A stretch of 64,000 nucleotides of DNA, taken from Geobacter sp. (lineage in GTDB: Bacteria; Desulfobacterota; Desulfuromonadia; Geobacterales; Geobacteraceae). The stretch spans positions 1 through 64,000 of the forward strand of contig DNRQ01000060.1 of assembly GCA_003499925.1 (NCBI GenBank), written 5' to 3'. The first letter of the stretch is position 1. Each line of letters begins with the position of its first letter. The notes beneath the pieces were generated by a model. The model worked only from the letters and a program-made list of their open reading frames with translations. It did not search any database and was not told the DNA's origin. A program made the translations under genes and the position numbers. Shown here one piece after another: positions 35,102 to 44,089 of this stretch.

Positions 35102-36343
35102 ATGAGAATCAGCACGTTACAGGCATTGACAGTAGCTGCGATCTGCATGCTGCCAACAGCGGTCATCGCGGCGGATCCGGGCAGGGAGCCCCTTACCCTC
35201 GCCCGAGTAATAGAACTCTCCTCGGCCAGCGCGCCTGATGTGCGCCTTGCGCTTATCCGCGTTGCTGAAGGAGAGGCAAACCTTGCAGGGGCCCGAGTCC
35301 GCACCTTGGAAAACCCGAAGTTGGAGCTGAATGCGGGGCCACGTACCGGCACCGAGAACAGCATCGACGCCGAGGTAGGCATTGAGATACCTATCGAACT
35401 CGGCAGCCGCCGAAGCAAGCGGGTTGCGTTGGCCCAGGCCGGCATCCGGCGTGAAAAACAGGCAACCGAAGATGTGCGTCGGCAGGCTGTGACCGCTGCA
35501 GTCGGCGCCTATTACCGGGTGCTGCAGGCAGAGGAACAACTCGGTTTGGCTGAAGGGCGCAAAAAACTCGCGCAGGAGTTGCTGCGCACTGCCAAAGAGC
35601 GACATGTTGCAGGTGATGTCGCCAAATTCGAGGTGAACCTGGCCCTTACCGAAGCTGCACGTGCGGAGAGCGAGGTTTCTTCCGCACAAGGGGGTATCGC
35701 CTCGAAGAGGTCGGCACTGGCCCGAGCCCTGGGGCTGCCGTCCGCAGCAGATCTGCAGGTTACCGGCAGCATCAAGGAGCGGAGCTTCTTTGACGCCATC
35801 GGTTCCGCTCCGGGTCCGGCGAAACGTGCGGACCTCCGGACGGCGCTGGCTGACGTCGAAGCCGCCCGCGCCGCGATCTCCCTGGCTGAAGCCGACAGGC
35901 TTCCCGATGTCGCCCTGCGGATCAGCTATAAACGCGAAGGCGACGACAACGTCGCCCTGGGGGGGGTCAGCGTCAGCCTCCCCTTCCTGAACCCGCGCCA
36001 GGCGCAGGTTCAGGTGGCGCGGCTGCAGCAGCAACGGGCGCAACTGGCGGCCGAAATCGGTCAGGCTGCCATCGCGGCAGAAATGGAAGGGGCCCGCTAC
36101 GCCTATGCGGCTGCGGTCCAGGCCGTGCGCCGCATGGAGGCGGACGGGCTCGTCCTGCAGCAGGAAAACGAGTCCCTGGCCCAGGAAAGTTACAGAACCG
36201 GCAAGATCAACCTCCCCACCTTGCTCCAGTTGCGGCGCGAGGCGCTGGAAACACGGCGGGAGTACCTGGAATTGTTATCGGCAGCCGCTGAAGCCGGTGT
36301 CGAGTTGGCCTCGGCCAGCGGCCTTTGGACCACGGCAGACTGA
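35102..36343 (+). CDS. czcC: outer-membrane efflux protein, CzcC/TolC family
   Basis: A 413-residue protein with ATG at 35102 after CGGGAG. The signal peptide runs to AVIAAD. Two repeats of long helices and short strands typical of TolC-family channels follow, with ARVRTLENPKLELNAG and DVALRISYKREGDDN as the strand regions. It is the first gene of the RND set and is followed by a small metal-binding protein, the adaptor and the pump. The CzcC-like name is based on gene order and the heavy-metal type of the pump. Confidence 0.85.
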   Translation: MRISTLQALTVAAICMLPTAVIAADPGREPLTLARVIELSSASAPDVRLALIRVAEGEANLAGARVRTLENPKLELNAGPRTGTENSIDAEVGIEIPIELGSRRSKRVALAQAGIRREKQATEDVRRQAVTAAVGAYYRVLQAEEQLGLAEGRKKLAQELLRTAKERHVAGDVAKFEVNLALTEAARAESEVSSAQGGIASKRSALARALGLPSAADLQVTGSIKERSFFDAIGSAPGPAKRADLRTALADVEAARAAISLAEADRLPDVALRISYKREGDDNVALGGVSVSLPFLNPRQAQVQVARLQQQRAQLAAEIGQAAIAAEMEGARYAYAAAVQAVRRMEADGLVLQQENESLAQESYRTGKINLPTLLQLRREALETRREYLELLSAAAEAGVELASASGLWTTAD

Positions 36344-36368
36344 CCCAACACTAAAAAGGAGAAACATC

Positions 36369-36668
36369 ATGCGTCGTTCCATCCTGCTCTCTCTCACCCT
36401 GCTCTTTTCCCTCACCTTTTCCGCCTTCGGGGCCGAGTCCGCCAAAAAGGACGCTCACGGCGCCAAAGACGCCAAGCCCGGTTCCTACGAGGACTGGTGC
36501 GGCGAGCACGGAGTTCCCGAATCCCAGGACACCCGTTGCGACAAGTCCCTCATCCCCGCCTTCAAGGCGACCGGCGACTGGGACGAGAAGCACGGACTGC
36601 CCAAGTCCCAGTGCAAGAAGTGCAACCCGAAGCTTAAGATCGTTCGCCCACCCAAAGGGAGCAAGTGA
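36369..36668 (+). CDS. small periplasmic Cys-rich metal-binding protein
   Basis: A 99-residue exported protein (signal peptide up to FSAFGAES) with AAGGAG before its ATG. It has two C-x-EHG-like units: WCGEHGVPESQDTRCD and then GDWDEKHGLPKSQCKKCNP. The same pattern appears in the N-terminus of the adaptor encoded one base downstream (LCQEHGV...CTKCNP, GDWCAEHGFPMSVC). Duplication of a metal-binding module is therefore likely. It may hand metal to the RND complex as CusF does for CusB, though it is not a CusF homologue by sequence. Confidence 0.7.
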   Translation: MRRSILLSLTLLFSLTFSAFGAESAKKDAHGAKDAKPGSYEDWCGEHGVPESQDTRCDKSLIPAFKATGDWDEKHGLPKSQCKKCNPKLKIVRPPKGSK

Positions 36669-36669
36669 C

Positions 36670-38052
36670 ATGCGCAGGATTCTCACACTGGTCACACTGG
36701 TAACGCTTGCCGCGGCCCCGGGGTGCGGCAAGAAGGATGAAACCAAGGCCCCCGCGGCAGCTGACCAGTCGGCTGCCAAGACCAAGGAAGCCCGGGAAGC
36801 GGCCGGGCTTTGCCAGGAGCACGGCGTGCTGCAGGCCCTTTGCACCAAGTGCAACCCGAAGCTCGCCCCCGTCTTCCAGGCCAAGGGGGACTGGTGCGCC
36901 GAGCACGGTTTCCCGATGTCGGTCTGCCCGATCCATTTCCCGGAGCGGGGCGGCAAGCCGGCAGTGGACGTTTCGGCCGACGACGCCCCGGCGGACGGGA
37001 CCAGGATAATCCTGAAAGGGAAGGACACGGCCCGCCTGGCCGGGATAGAGACCACCCGGGCCGTCGCCGGCCGGGGCAGGGCTGAAATCGTAGCTCCGGT
37101 TACCATCGGCTACGATGCCGCCAGGGTCGCACAGGTAAGCGCCCGCGCCCCCGGAGTGGTCAAACAGGTATCGGGGGAGATCGGTGCCTGGGTATCGGCG
37201 GGTGCCACACTCGCCGTTATAGAGAGTGCAGCGGTAAGCGGCGATCAGTCGAGGATGGCTGCGGCCCGCTCCCGGGTGCAGACGGCGGAGGCGAACTATC
37301 GTCGCGAGGCTGACTTGGAGAAAAAGGGCATCTCCGCCAAAAAGGAGGTGCAGGCCGCACAGCAGTCGCTGCGCGAGGCGAGTGCCGAATCGGAGGCGCT
37401 GCAGGCATCGCTGCGCGGAGTAGGCGCTACCGGCAGCGGGGGGCGTTACAGCGTGAAAGCACCCGTTTCCGGGACGGTTACCCAGCGCACCGTCTCGCTG
37501 GCCGCCTACGTCGATTCCAACGCGCCGCTCTTCGAAATCGTGGATACCTCGACCATGTGGGGCGAGGTGGCCATCCCTGAGGCGGATCTCGGCAACGTGA
37601 AAAAAGGGATGCCGGTGGTCATCGTCATGGATGCTCTGGGCGGTCGCGAGTTCCGCGGCAGCATCGCGAGCATCGCACCCATCATAGATCCTCAGACTCG
37701 AACGGCAAGGGCACGCGTCAGGCTCCCCAACGCAGGCGGCGTGCTGCGGGCCAACATGTACGGCCAGGCCCGCATAGCGGTGGGAGAGGCACGGAGCTCA
37801 ACTGTCGTGCCGCAGGGGGCCATACAGCGGGCCAAGTCCGTGAAACTCGCCTTTGTCCGCCTGAAGCCGGACGAGTTCGAAGCCAGACGCGTGCAGGTTG
37901 CATCGAGCAGCGGCGGCAACATGGTGGAGCTCGCCTCCGGGGTCGAGGTGGGCGAAGAGATCGTCGTCGCCGGAAGTTTCCTGCTCAAGACGGAAACGCT
38001 CAAGGACTCCATCGGTGCCGGCTGCTGTGAAGTTGACGCGGAGAGTAAATAG
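36670..38052 (+). CDS. czcB: RND efflux periplasmic adaptor with N-terminal Cys-rich metal-binding domain
   Basis: A 460-residue adaptor. The N-terminus is a lipoprotein signal (LVTLAAAPGCGKK). Residues 45-95 form the Cys-rich EHG module shared with the preceding small protein. The membrane-fusion core follows: VSARAPGVVKQVSGEIGAWV (lipoyl/barrel-sandwich), a helical hairpin around residues 190-260 and SVKAPVSGTVTQRTVSL. The membrane-proximal domain ends with VGEEIVVAGSFLLKTE. It links pump and outer-membrane channel. The extra domain suggests direct metal sensing or loading. Confidence 0.9.
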   Translation: MRRILTLVTLVTLAAAPGCGKKDETKAPAAADQSAAKTKEAREAAGLCQEHGVLQALCTKCNPKLAPVFQAKGDWCAEHGFPMSVCPIHFPERGGKPAVDVSADDAPADGTRIILKGKDTARLAGIETTRAVAGRGRAEIVAPVTIGYDAARVAQVSARAPGVVKQVSGEIGAWVSAGATLAVIESAAVSGDQSRMAAARSRVQTAEANYRREADLEKKGISAKKEVQAAQQSLREASAESEALQASLRGVGATGSGGRYSVKAPVSGTVTQRTVSLAAYVDSNAPLFEIVDTSTMWGEVAIPEADLGNVKKGMPVVIVMDALGGREFRGSIASIAPIIDPQTRTARARVRLPNAGGVLRANMYGQARIAVGEARSSTVVPQGAIQRAKSVKLAFVRLKPDEFEARRVQVASSSGGNMVELASGVEVGEEIVVAGSFLLKTETLKDSIGAGCCEVDAESK

Positions 38053-38060
38053 GGGGAGCA

Positions 38061-41000
38061 ATGCTGAACAAGGTAATCCATCTGTCCCTCAACCACAGGC
38101 TCCTGGTCATTGTCGCCTGGTGCTTCATCGCCGTCCTTGGCGCCGTCGCTTTCCTGCGGCTGCCGCTCGACGCCTTCCCCGACACTACGCCGGTCCAGGT
38201 GCAGGTGAACACGACGGCACCGGCTCTCTCCCCGCTTGAGATCGAGCGCCAGATTTCGGCGCCGCTGGAGCAGGCTATTTCCGGCTTGCCCAAGCTGAAG
38301 GAGGTGCGTTCCGCCTCCAGGTTCGGCATGTCCCAGGTGACCGTGATTTTTGAAGACGGCACCGACATCTACCTCTCCCGCCAGGTCGTAATGGAGCGGG
38401 TGCAGGGGGTAGCGCTGCCCGAGGGCATTGAGAAGCCGCAGTTGGGCCCGGTCGCCACGGGGCTTGGCGAGGTGTTCCATTACCTGCTCACGGCCAAGGA
38501 GATGTCGCTTGCCGAGCTCCGCACGCTGCACGACTGGGTGGTGAAGCCCCAGATGCGCTCGGTGCCGGGAGTGGCCGAGGTGAACACCTGGGGTGGCGAC
38601 GAGCGTCGCGTCGAGATAATGGTCGATCCTGAGGAGCTGGGCAAGCGCGGACTCACCATGGACCACCTCATCGAGGCCGTGGAGCGTAACAACGCAAACG
38701 TGGGAGGCGGCACCATCGACCGTGCAGGCGAGTCGACCGTCGTGCAGGGAGTTGGCATCGTCGGCTCCCTGCAGGATATCGAATCGATCGTGATCATAGC
38801 GAAGGACGGGATTCCGGTCCGGGTGGCGGACGTCGCCCGCGTGGTGGAAGGGCGAGAGATCCGCCGCGGCGCGGTCACGGCCGACGGCAAGGGCGAGGCG
38901 GTGCTCGGCCTGGGCTTCATGCTGATGGGCGAGAACAGCCACGACGTCACCACCAGGCTCAAAGCCCGTCTTGAGGAGGTCAAAAAAACCCTCCCCAAGG
39001 GTGTGCAGGTAGCCACTGCCTACGACCGGACCTCGCTGGTGGACAAGGTCCTGCACACGGTAGAGAAGAACCTTATCGAAGGCGCTCTGCTGGTCATCGC
39101 CGTCATCTTCATATTCCTGGGGAACCTGCGCGCCGGACTCATAGTGGCCCTGGCCATTCCGCTCTCCATGCTCTTCGCCTTCGACCTTATGCTTCGTTTC
39201 GGCATCGCCGGCAGCCTGATGAGTCTGGGTGCCATCGACTTCGGCCTGGTAGTGGACAGTTCCGTCATCATGATCGAGAACTCGGTGCGCCGCCTCTCCG
39301 AGGAGGGAGAGGAGCGCAGCGTGATCGAAGTGGTGCGCGACGCGGCCATCGAGGTGAGAAAGCCGACCATGTTCGGCGAGCTCATCATCATGATCGTCTA
39401 CCTGCCGATCCTGGCCCTGGAGGGGATCGAGGGGAAGATGTTCCGCCCCATGGCGCTTACCGTCATCTTCGCCCTGATGGGCTCCATGGCCATGTCCCTG
39501 ACCTTGATGCCGGTGCTGGCGAGCTTCTGCCTCAAGCGCACAAAGGACGAGAAGGAGCCCTATGTGGTACGCCGGCTCAAAGAGCTGTACCGGCCGGTAT
39601 TGAGCCTGGCCCTGCGCCAGCGCAAAAAGGTGATCGCAATCGCCCTGGTCTGCCTGGCCGGCGCCGGTTTTCTTGCCACGCGGCTCGGCTCCGAGTTCGT
39701 GCCGCGCCTTCTGGAGGGTTCCATCGTAATCAACACGGTGCGCCTGGCCAGCGTCTCACTCGACGAGTCGGTGCGCTACGGCAACCAGTTGGAGAAGGCG
39801 CTGCTGGAGAAGTTCCCGGACGAGATCGAGCGGATCTGGACCCGCACCGGGAGCGCGGAAATCGCCACCGACCCCATGGGAGTCGAACTCTCCGACATCT
39901 TCCTGACCTTGAAGCCCCGGGAGGGTTGGAAAAAGGCCGAAACCCAAGGCGAACTGGTCGGCGCCATGGAGAAGGAACTGAAGAACATGCCGGGGATGCG
40001 GATGATCTTCACCCAACCGATCGAGATGCGGGTCAACGAGATGATCGCCGGGATAAGGTCCGACGTGGGGATCAAGATCTTCGGTGACGATTTCGAGATC
40101 CTGAAGGCAAAAGCACAGGAAGTGGAAAAGGCTGTAAAGGCGGTTCCCGGGGCAGCCGACGTAAGCGTCGAGCAGATCACCGGTGCGCCCCTGCTGCAGA
40201 TAGAGGTCGACCGCAACGCCACGGCGCGCTACGGGATTCCCGCCCGGGAAGTCCTGGAGGTAATCGAGGCACTGGGTGGCCGTGATGTGGGGGTGATGCA
40301 GGAGGGTGACCGGCGTTTCCCCATCGCCGTGCGTATCGCCGATAAGTACCGGGTTGAGCCGGAGGAGTTGGGGCGCATACTGGTTACCGCGCAGGGGGGG
40401 GAGCGCATCCCGCTCTCGCAGCTCACCAGGATCAAGTCGTCCGAAGGTCCCTCCACCATCAGCCGCGAATGGGGCAAAAGGCGGATCGTGGTACAGACCA
40501 ACGTGCGCGACCGGGACGTGGGGAGCTTCGTGGCAGAAGTCCGGCAGTCGATCGAGCGTGAGGTCAAGCTCCCCAGCGGTTACTACGTCCGTTACGGCGG
40601 ACAGTTCGAGAACCTGCAGCGTGCCCAGAAGCGGCTCATGATCGTGGTGCCGGTGGCGCTGGGACTGATCTTCACACTGCTCTATTTCACCTATGGCCGG
40701 GTTCTGGATGCCGCCCGGGTCTTCAGCGGGGTTCCTTTCGCGGCGGTTGGCGGCATCGTTGCCCTCTGGTTGCGGGATATCCCCTTCAGCATCTCCGCGG
40801 GGGTTGGTTTCGTTGCCCTGTCAGGTGTTTCTGTTCTGGGGGACATGGTGCTGGTCTCCGCGGTGCGGGATCTCCTGGCTAAGGGGGTGCCGCTTCTGGA
40901 GGCGATCCAGAAGGCCGCCGAGCAGCGGCTTCGGCCGGTGCTCATGACGGCGCTGGTTGCCAGCTTCGGTTTCATCCCGATGGCGCTCAATACGGGCATT

Positions 41001-41192
41001 GGCGCCGAGGTGCAGAGGCCGCTCGCCACCGTGGTGATCGGAGGCGTCGTTTCATCGACCCTGCTCACCCTGCTGGTACTTCCCGTGTTGTACGCGGTGT
41101 TCGGCAAGGCAACGGAAATATCTACCAGACAAAGTTACTGGTCAAAAAAGGGACCTTCCCCCTTTAGCAAAGGGGGATCGAGGGGGATTTAG
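38061..41192 (+). CDS. czcA: heavy-metal RND efflux pump (CzcA/CusA family), 3' end altered by MITE
   Basis: A 1043-residue inner-membrane pump with 12 transmembrane helices and two large periplasmic loops. LPLDAFPDTTPVQVQVNT near the N-terminus and IDFGLVVDSSVIMIENSVRR in TM4 are characteristic of the heavy-metal branch. A normal GGAG site precedes the start, eight bases after the adaptor stop. The last 26 residues (from TEISTRQSYW) come from a 165-bp MITE inserted at 41112. Without it the frame would run AAG GCA AAA GCT ... to a stop at 41321, giving a 13-residue tail after the GKA. The core is complete, so activity may be kept. Probable substrates are Zn, Co, Cd, Cu or Ag. Confidence 0.93.
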   Translation: MLNKVIHLSLNHRLLVIVAWCFIAVLGAVAFLRLPLDAFPDTTPVQVQVNTTAPALSPLEIERQISAPLEQAISGLPKLKEVRSASRFGMSQVTVIFEDGTDIYLSRQVVMERVQGVALPEGIEKPQLGPVATGLGEVFHYLLTAKEMSLAELRTLHDWVVKPQMRSVPGVAEVNTWGGDERRVEIMVDPEELGKRGLTMDHLIEAVERNNANVGGGTIDRAGESTVVQGVGIVGSLQDIESIVIIAKDGIPVRVADVARVVEGREIRRGAVTADGKGEAVLGLGFMLMGENSHDVTTRLKARLEEVKKTLPKGVQVATAYDRTSLVDKVLHTVEKNLIEGALLVIAVIFIFLGNLRAGLIVALAIPLSMLFAFDLMLRFGIAGSLMSLGAIDFGLVVDSSVIMIENSVRRLSEEGEERSVIEVVRDAAIEVRKPTMFGELIIMIVYLPILALEGIEGKMFRPMALTVIFALMGSMAMSLTLMPVLASFCLKRTKDEKEPYVVRRLKELYRPVLSLALRQRKKVIAIALVCLAGAGFLATRLGSEFVPRLLEGSIVINTVRLASVSLDESVRYGNQLEKALLEKFPDEIERIWTRTGSAEIATDPMGVELSDIFLTLKPREGWKKAETQGELVGAMEKELKNMPGMRMIFTQPIEMRVNEMIAGIRSDVGIKIFGDDFEILKAKAQEVEKAVKAVPGAADVSVEQITGAPLLQIEVDRNATARYGIPAREVLEVIEALGGRDVGVMQEGDRRFPIAVRIADKYRVEPEELGRILVTAQGGERIPLSQLTRIKSSEGPSTISREWGKRRIVVQTNVRDRDVGSFVAEVRQSIEREVKLPSGYYVRYGGQFENLQRAQKRLMIVVPVALGLIFTLLYFTYGRVLDAARVFSGVPFAAVGGIVALWLRDIPFSISAGVGFVALSGVSVLGDMVLVSAVRDLLAKGVPLLEAIQKAAEQRLRPVLMTALVASFGFIPMALNTGIGAEVQRPLATVVIGGVVSSTLLTLLVLPVLYAVFGKATEISTRQSYWSKKGPSPFSKGGSRGI

Positions 41193-41276
41193 TCAGCTCA
41201 GGTGGGCAAAATCCCCCCTTGCCCCCCTTTGCAAAGGGGGGTAAAGGCACAGCCTTTGTTTCGGAGATAGTTCCGT
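41112..41276. mobile_element. 165-bp MITE, copy 1, inserted in czcA
   Basis: Imperfect terminal inverted repeats (acggaaatatctaccagaca and the complement of the right tip, acggaactatctccgaaaca) enclose a GC-rich palindrome of ccccctttgcaaaggggg type. A perfect 6-bp direct repeat, aaggca, lies on both sides (41106-41111 and 41277-41282). No gene is inside, so a transposase must act in trans. Copy 2 is at 50291. Confidence 0.9.
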
Positions 41277-41548
41277 AAGGCAAAAGCTGCGGATGGTGAA
41301 GAAAATAGTGCCAAGGTGTAGCTTTGGGGCAGGAGTTGGTGCGACGGTTGAGCCGCGAAACGACCCTCACTGAAACTCCCCCTTCCTGAAAAGAACGGCC
41401 CTGCATCCCACCGCAGGCAATAGGCGCACTTTTGCACCCACCTGATGTTGCCATGGTAGCGATAATGCATCCACTCCCTATCGGGAAGAGCTTAAGATTT
41501 CTTTGCAATTACGGCAACTTTTGCGAAATAGCGTCGGGACTCCGGCTC

Positions 41549-41564
41549 TGGCGTACCTATTGCT
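41549..41564 (+). promoter_or_regulatory. sigma54 promoter candidate upstream of NifX-like remnant
   Basis: TGGCGTACCTATTGCT fits the GG-N10-GC spacing of -24/-12 promoters. It lies 33 bp before the ATG at 41597 and resembles the element at 44566, which precedes the intact NifX-like paralogue. Confidence 0.5.
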
Positions 41565-41596
41565 GTATAAAGGTACAAAGTGAAAGGAGCGACCGC

Positions 41597-41695
41597 ATGA
41601 AAACCGTGCCTACCATATGGGAGGAGAGGATAGCCTTGCTTCGGAACGGCTTGGTTTTGCCGGCGAGAGGTGGAGTGTTAACAAAAGAGGTGCCA
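41597..41695 (+). pseudogene. 5' remnant of a NifX/NifB-like gene
   Basis: The ribosome binding site and first codons (ggagcgaccgcATGAAAACC..., MKTVPTIWEERIA) closely match those of the intact gene at 44488 (ggagtgaccgcATGAGAACC, MRTVFTIWHDRIA). After about 15 codons the match is lost. The frame then runs without a stop into the next gene, which has its own start. A partial duplication followed by decay explains this. Confidence 0.55.
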
Positions 41696-42025
41696 ATGGG
41701 CTCTAAATCCAGAAGACAGAAGGAACCAGGGAACCTTGGGAAATATTATGGTACAGTCATGCCAATTCTGGTTGGTCTGGTGTCCGTTGCCATTGGCGTT
41801 GTGTATTTCTCTCGTCCGTTGTTACCGCTAAGGAGCGAGCCCGCCACCCGGGCGCGGCAGTTCGCGGACAACGGCACCGGCCCAGTGCAGGTAATAAGCG
41901 GCGATACAGTGCCGGCGTATCGGCTGCTGGAGTTCAGTGTCGGTCCGCGATTTTCCCGACCAAACCGGGGCATGGGGGGGATCGTTCTCGAGGCTAATCG
42001 GGGATCTGTTGCTGCGGGCGAGTAG
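41696..42025 (+). CDS. small single-pass membrane protein
   Basis: A 109-residue protein; AAGAGG precedes its ATG at 41696. The N-terminus is basic (SKSRRQKEPGNLGKYY), followed by one transmembrane helix (TVMPILVGLVSVAIGVVYFS) and a periplasmic part with VISGDTVPAYRLLEF. It could be expressed from the sigma54-type promoter at 41549. The family is not recognised; its place beside the metal-cofactor cluster is the only hint. Confidence 0.5.
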   Translation: MGSKSRRQKEPGNLGKYYGTVMPILVGLVSVAIGVVYFSRPLLPLRSEPATRARQFADNGTGPVQVISGDTVPAYRLLEFSVGPRFSRPNRGMGGIVLEANRGSVAAGE

Positions 42026-42114
42026 AATCCTGGACGTTACTTAATATTGACAATGCGGGAGAGGTTCCTTGAGAACATGCCGGTAACCGTAGCGGTGCGT
42101 AGTTTCGAGTGCCC

Positions 42115-42561
42115 TCAATCGTAGAGCGCACGGGTCGCTTCATCAGCCATGGTCGGTGCGAGAAGCGGCTGCCAGACCGGCGCGTCCCACGTTCCAAGCC
42201 GGGTGTGCATATCGAAATATCTTTTGGGTATCGGGTGCGTACCTACAATGACATCAACTTCATGGCGTTTTTCAAGATACGCCTTGAATGTGGCAATGCG
42301 GGGGCAGGGGGGGTAACCGACGACCATGCCGGTAGCCAGATGGATCACACTCGCGCCGTTTTTGACCATCTCCTCGCCTGCATGCTCGATGTTGCCGCCA
42401 GGACATCCCGCACAGGTGGTAAGACCGACCAGCTCGACGCCTGCGTCTGCGTATCTGCTGAAGGCGCCTTCCTTGTTTTTCATTGCCCTGAGGCACTTCC
42501 CGCCGGCGCAGCAGCGGTAGCGATCACAAATGATTATGCCGATCCTCGTCTTAGCATGCAT
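42115..42561 (-). CDS. CGGC-domain putative metal-binding protein
   Basis: A 148-residue soluble protein. Many Cys lie in conserved places: IIICDRYRCCAGGKCLRAM at the N-terminus, TTCAGCPGGNIEH in the middle and GYPPCPRI further on. This is the CGGC family, thought to bind metal. It is the last gene in a minus-strand row with an IscU-like scaffold and two NifX-like proteins, so a part in metal or Fe-S handling is likely. Confidence 0.82.
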   Translation of the reverse strand: MHAKTRIGIIICDRYRCCAGGKCLRAMKNKEGAFSRYADAGVELVGLTTCAGCPGGNIEHAGEEMVKNGASVIHLATGMVVGYPPCPRIATFKAYLEKRHEVDVIVGTHPIPKRYFDMHTRLGTWDAPVWQPLLAPTMADEATRALYD

Positions 42562-42614
42562 GTAAACTCCCTGGACTGGCGTGTTCTTTAAGGGGGTAGG
42601 GTTATGAAATGATC

Positions 42615-43013
42615 TCAGCCGATCGGGGGCTCTTTGCCGGCAACGGTATCCCGGTACTGCTGCACGGCCGCATGCAGTGCAGTCGCCGCCATGTTGGAAC
42701 AGTGCATTTTTTCCTCGGGCAGACCTTCCAGAGCCGTGGCTATTTTCTGGTCATCGAGGACGAGGACTTCATCGAGGGTCTTGCCCATGACCAACTCCGT
42801 AGCTATGGAAGAGGTTGCTATGGCTGCGCCGCACCCTTTGATGAGGAACTTGATGTCGTGAATGACCTCGTCCTCAATCTTGATAAAAAAGACCAGGGCA
42901 TCGCCACAGGAAGGGTCGCCTGCCTGTACCACGACATTGGCGTCATCCAGGCATCCGACGTTGCGCGGGTTATGGACATGGTCCAGGACTTTTGCAGAAT
43001 AAAGCTCACTCAT
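42615..43013 (-). CDS. IscU/NifU-type Fe-S scaffold protein
   Basis: A 132-residue protein with the three Cys of the scaffold fold: GDPSCGDALVFF, IKGCGAAIATSS and MHCSNMAATALHAAV. The usual P-A-C-G-D is S-C-G-D here, and the LPPVKLHC motif is replaced by EEKMHCSN, so it belongs to a divergent branch. There is no NifU C-terminal domain. It lies between the NifX-like and CGGC genes, suggesting a cluster-specific scaffold rather than the housekeeping one. Confidence 0.88.
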   Translation of the reverse strand: MSELYSAKVLDHVHNPRNVGCLDDANVVVQAGDPSCGDALVFFIKIEDEVIHDIKFLIKGCGAAIATSSIATELVMGKTLDEVLVLDDQKIATALEGLPEEKMHCSNMAATALHAAVQQYRDTVAGKEPPIG

Positions 43014-43131
43014 TGGGGTTCCTTTCGTGCCGCGTGTCCCGGGAAACGGGATACGCGGCGCTTTGAGAGCGACGCCTGCCCGGCGCTCCGCGCAGGCAGG
43101 CAGATGCTTGGTTTACCCGGACGCGACCGGG

Positions 43132-43512
43132 CTAGTGGGAGCAGCCATCACTGTGACCATGGCCGCCGCAGGTATGGCCCGGGGTATATTCCGGCAGTTC
43201 ATGCGCCTTGAAAAGGGCCACGTTTTCGGCGACGGTTCCTTCTCGTGCCTGGAAAACGCGGAGCCCCGCACCGTTGAGTTTATGCAGCGCCCCGCCGCCG
43301 ATGCCGCCAACCACGACGGCATCCACCTGATGGCCGTTGAGCCCCGCTACCGGGTTGCAGGCCCCATGCTCATGGATCCGGTCGCTGTTGTTGATTGACG
43401 TTGTCTCGCTGGTTACCGTGTCCACCACGACAAAGCCCGGTGCCGACCCAAAATGCCCATACACCTGACTCTCCAACCCGTGATTTTCCTGAACAGGAAA
43501 ACAAACCTTCAT
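43132..43512 (-). CDS. NifX/NifB-type dinitrogenase Fe-Mo cofactor family protein with Cys/His tail
   Basis: A 126-residue protein of the NifB/NifX/NafY fold: MKVCFPVQENHGLESQVYGH, FGSAPGFVVVD and VDAVVVGGIGGGALHKL. The C-terminus ends in CGGHGHSDGCSH, a likely metal ligand set. Such proteins carry Fe-S or Mo-Fe precursors. No nitrogenase genes are in the window, so the job may be in another metal enzyme. A dyad 40 bp upstream (43551) may control it. Confidence 0.88.
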   Translation of the reverse strand: MKVCFPVQENHGLESQVYGHFGSAPGFVVVDTVTSETTSINNSDRIHEHGACNPVAGLNGHQVDAVVVGGIGGGALHKLNGAGLRVFQAREGTVAENVALFKAHELPEYTPGHTCGGHGHSDGCSH

Positions 43513-43550
43513 TGTGTACCTCCCGCTTGCAATGTGAATATGTACAGATA

Positions 43551-43570
43551 ATATTCAAGAATTTGAATAT
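43551..43570. promoter_or_regulatory. ArsR/SmtB-type operator candidate
   Basis: atattcaa-gaat-ttgaatat has 8-bp perfect arms and resembles operators of ArsR-family metal sensors. It lies 39 bp upstream of the NifX-like gene on the minus strand. No ArsR gene is present in the window. Confidence 0.45.
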
Positions 43571-43698
43571 CGAGCTGCAGTGAGACCGGCTGAAATCCAG
43601 GTCAGGGCGTGAAGCGTTTTTCCGCTGGCGCTGAAGTTAGCCGGCCGCCCCCGGGGGGCAGGCGTCAAAGAGATCTGCCCATGAGCTCCACTTCCCGC

Positions 43699-44035
43699 TT
43701 AAGAGTTAATAGTGAAGTGCGTCGGCATGCCGGAACCGGCGAAATCGAAGGCGTTACCATGATCCTTCATCATGAGCAGGAAGGCGCTCAGCAGGTACCT
43801 TCTCTTAAAACCGGCTTCCAGGTCCATTATTTCCTGCATCTTGTTGCTGTAGAACTATCTCCTCCCTGATCTGCTTGAAAGAGTGGTTCTTGTTCATGGC
43901 ATCGTATATCCTGGCCTCATTTCCCGCTTCGATTGCGGCACCTGCCAGATACGCCAGATGCAGCGGCGGCCAGTTGCCTACGACCTGCACCCCCCAGTTG
44001 TGATACGGGGCCGTTACAAACAAAATTTTGCCCAT
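43699..44035 (-). pseudogene. B12-binding radical SAM gene with internal deletion
   Basis: The start at 44035 follows GGGAGAAACGG. The first 60 residues are ILFVTAPYHNWGVQVVGNWP, PPLHLAYLAGAAIEAG and AMNKNHSFKQIREE, the N-terminus of a BchE-like B12-binding radical SAM protein. The frame then stops near 43805. In the next frame MDLEAGFKRRYLLSAFLLMM continues to a stop at 43699 and looks like the C-terminus of the same protein. The middle, with the CxxxCxxC motif, is gone. Confidence 0.6.
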
Positions 44036-44089
44036 CCGTTTCTCCCTTCCCAAGTTCCGTTTATCGCCTGCCCAGACGGCTCTTTCCTG

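Noticed and set aside
37692..39056. 454-codon minus-strand frame across the adaptor and pump genes
   Set aside because: GC-rich mirror of two clear RND genes and spans both, so it cannot be a separate gene.
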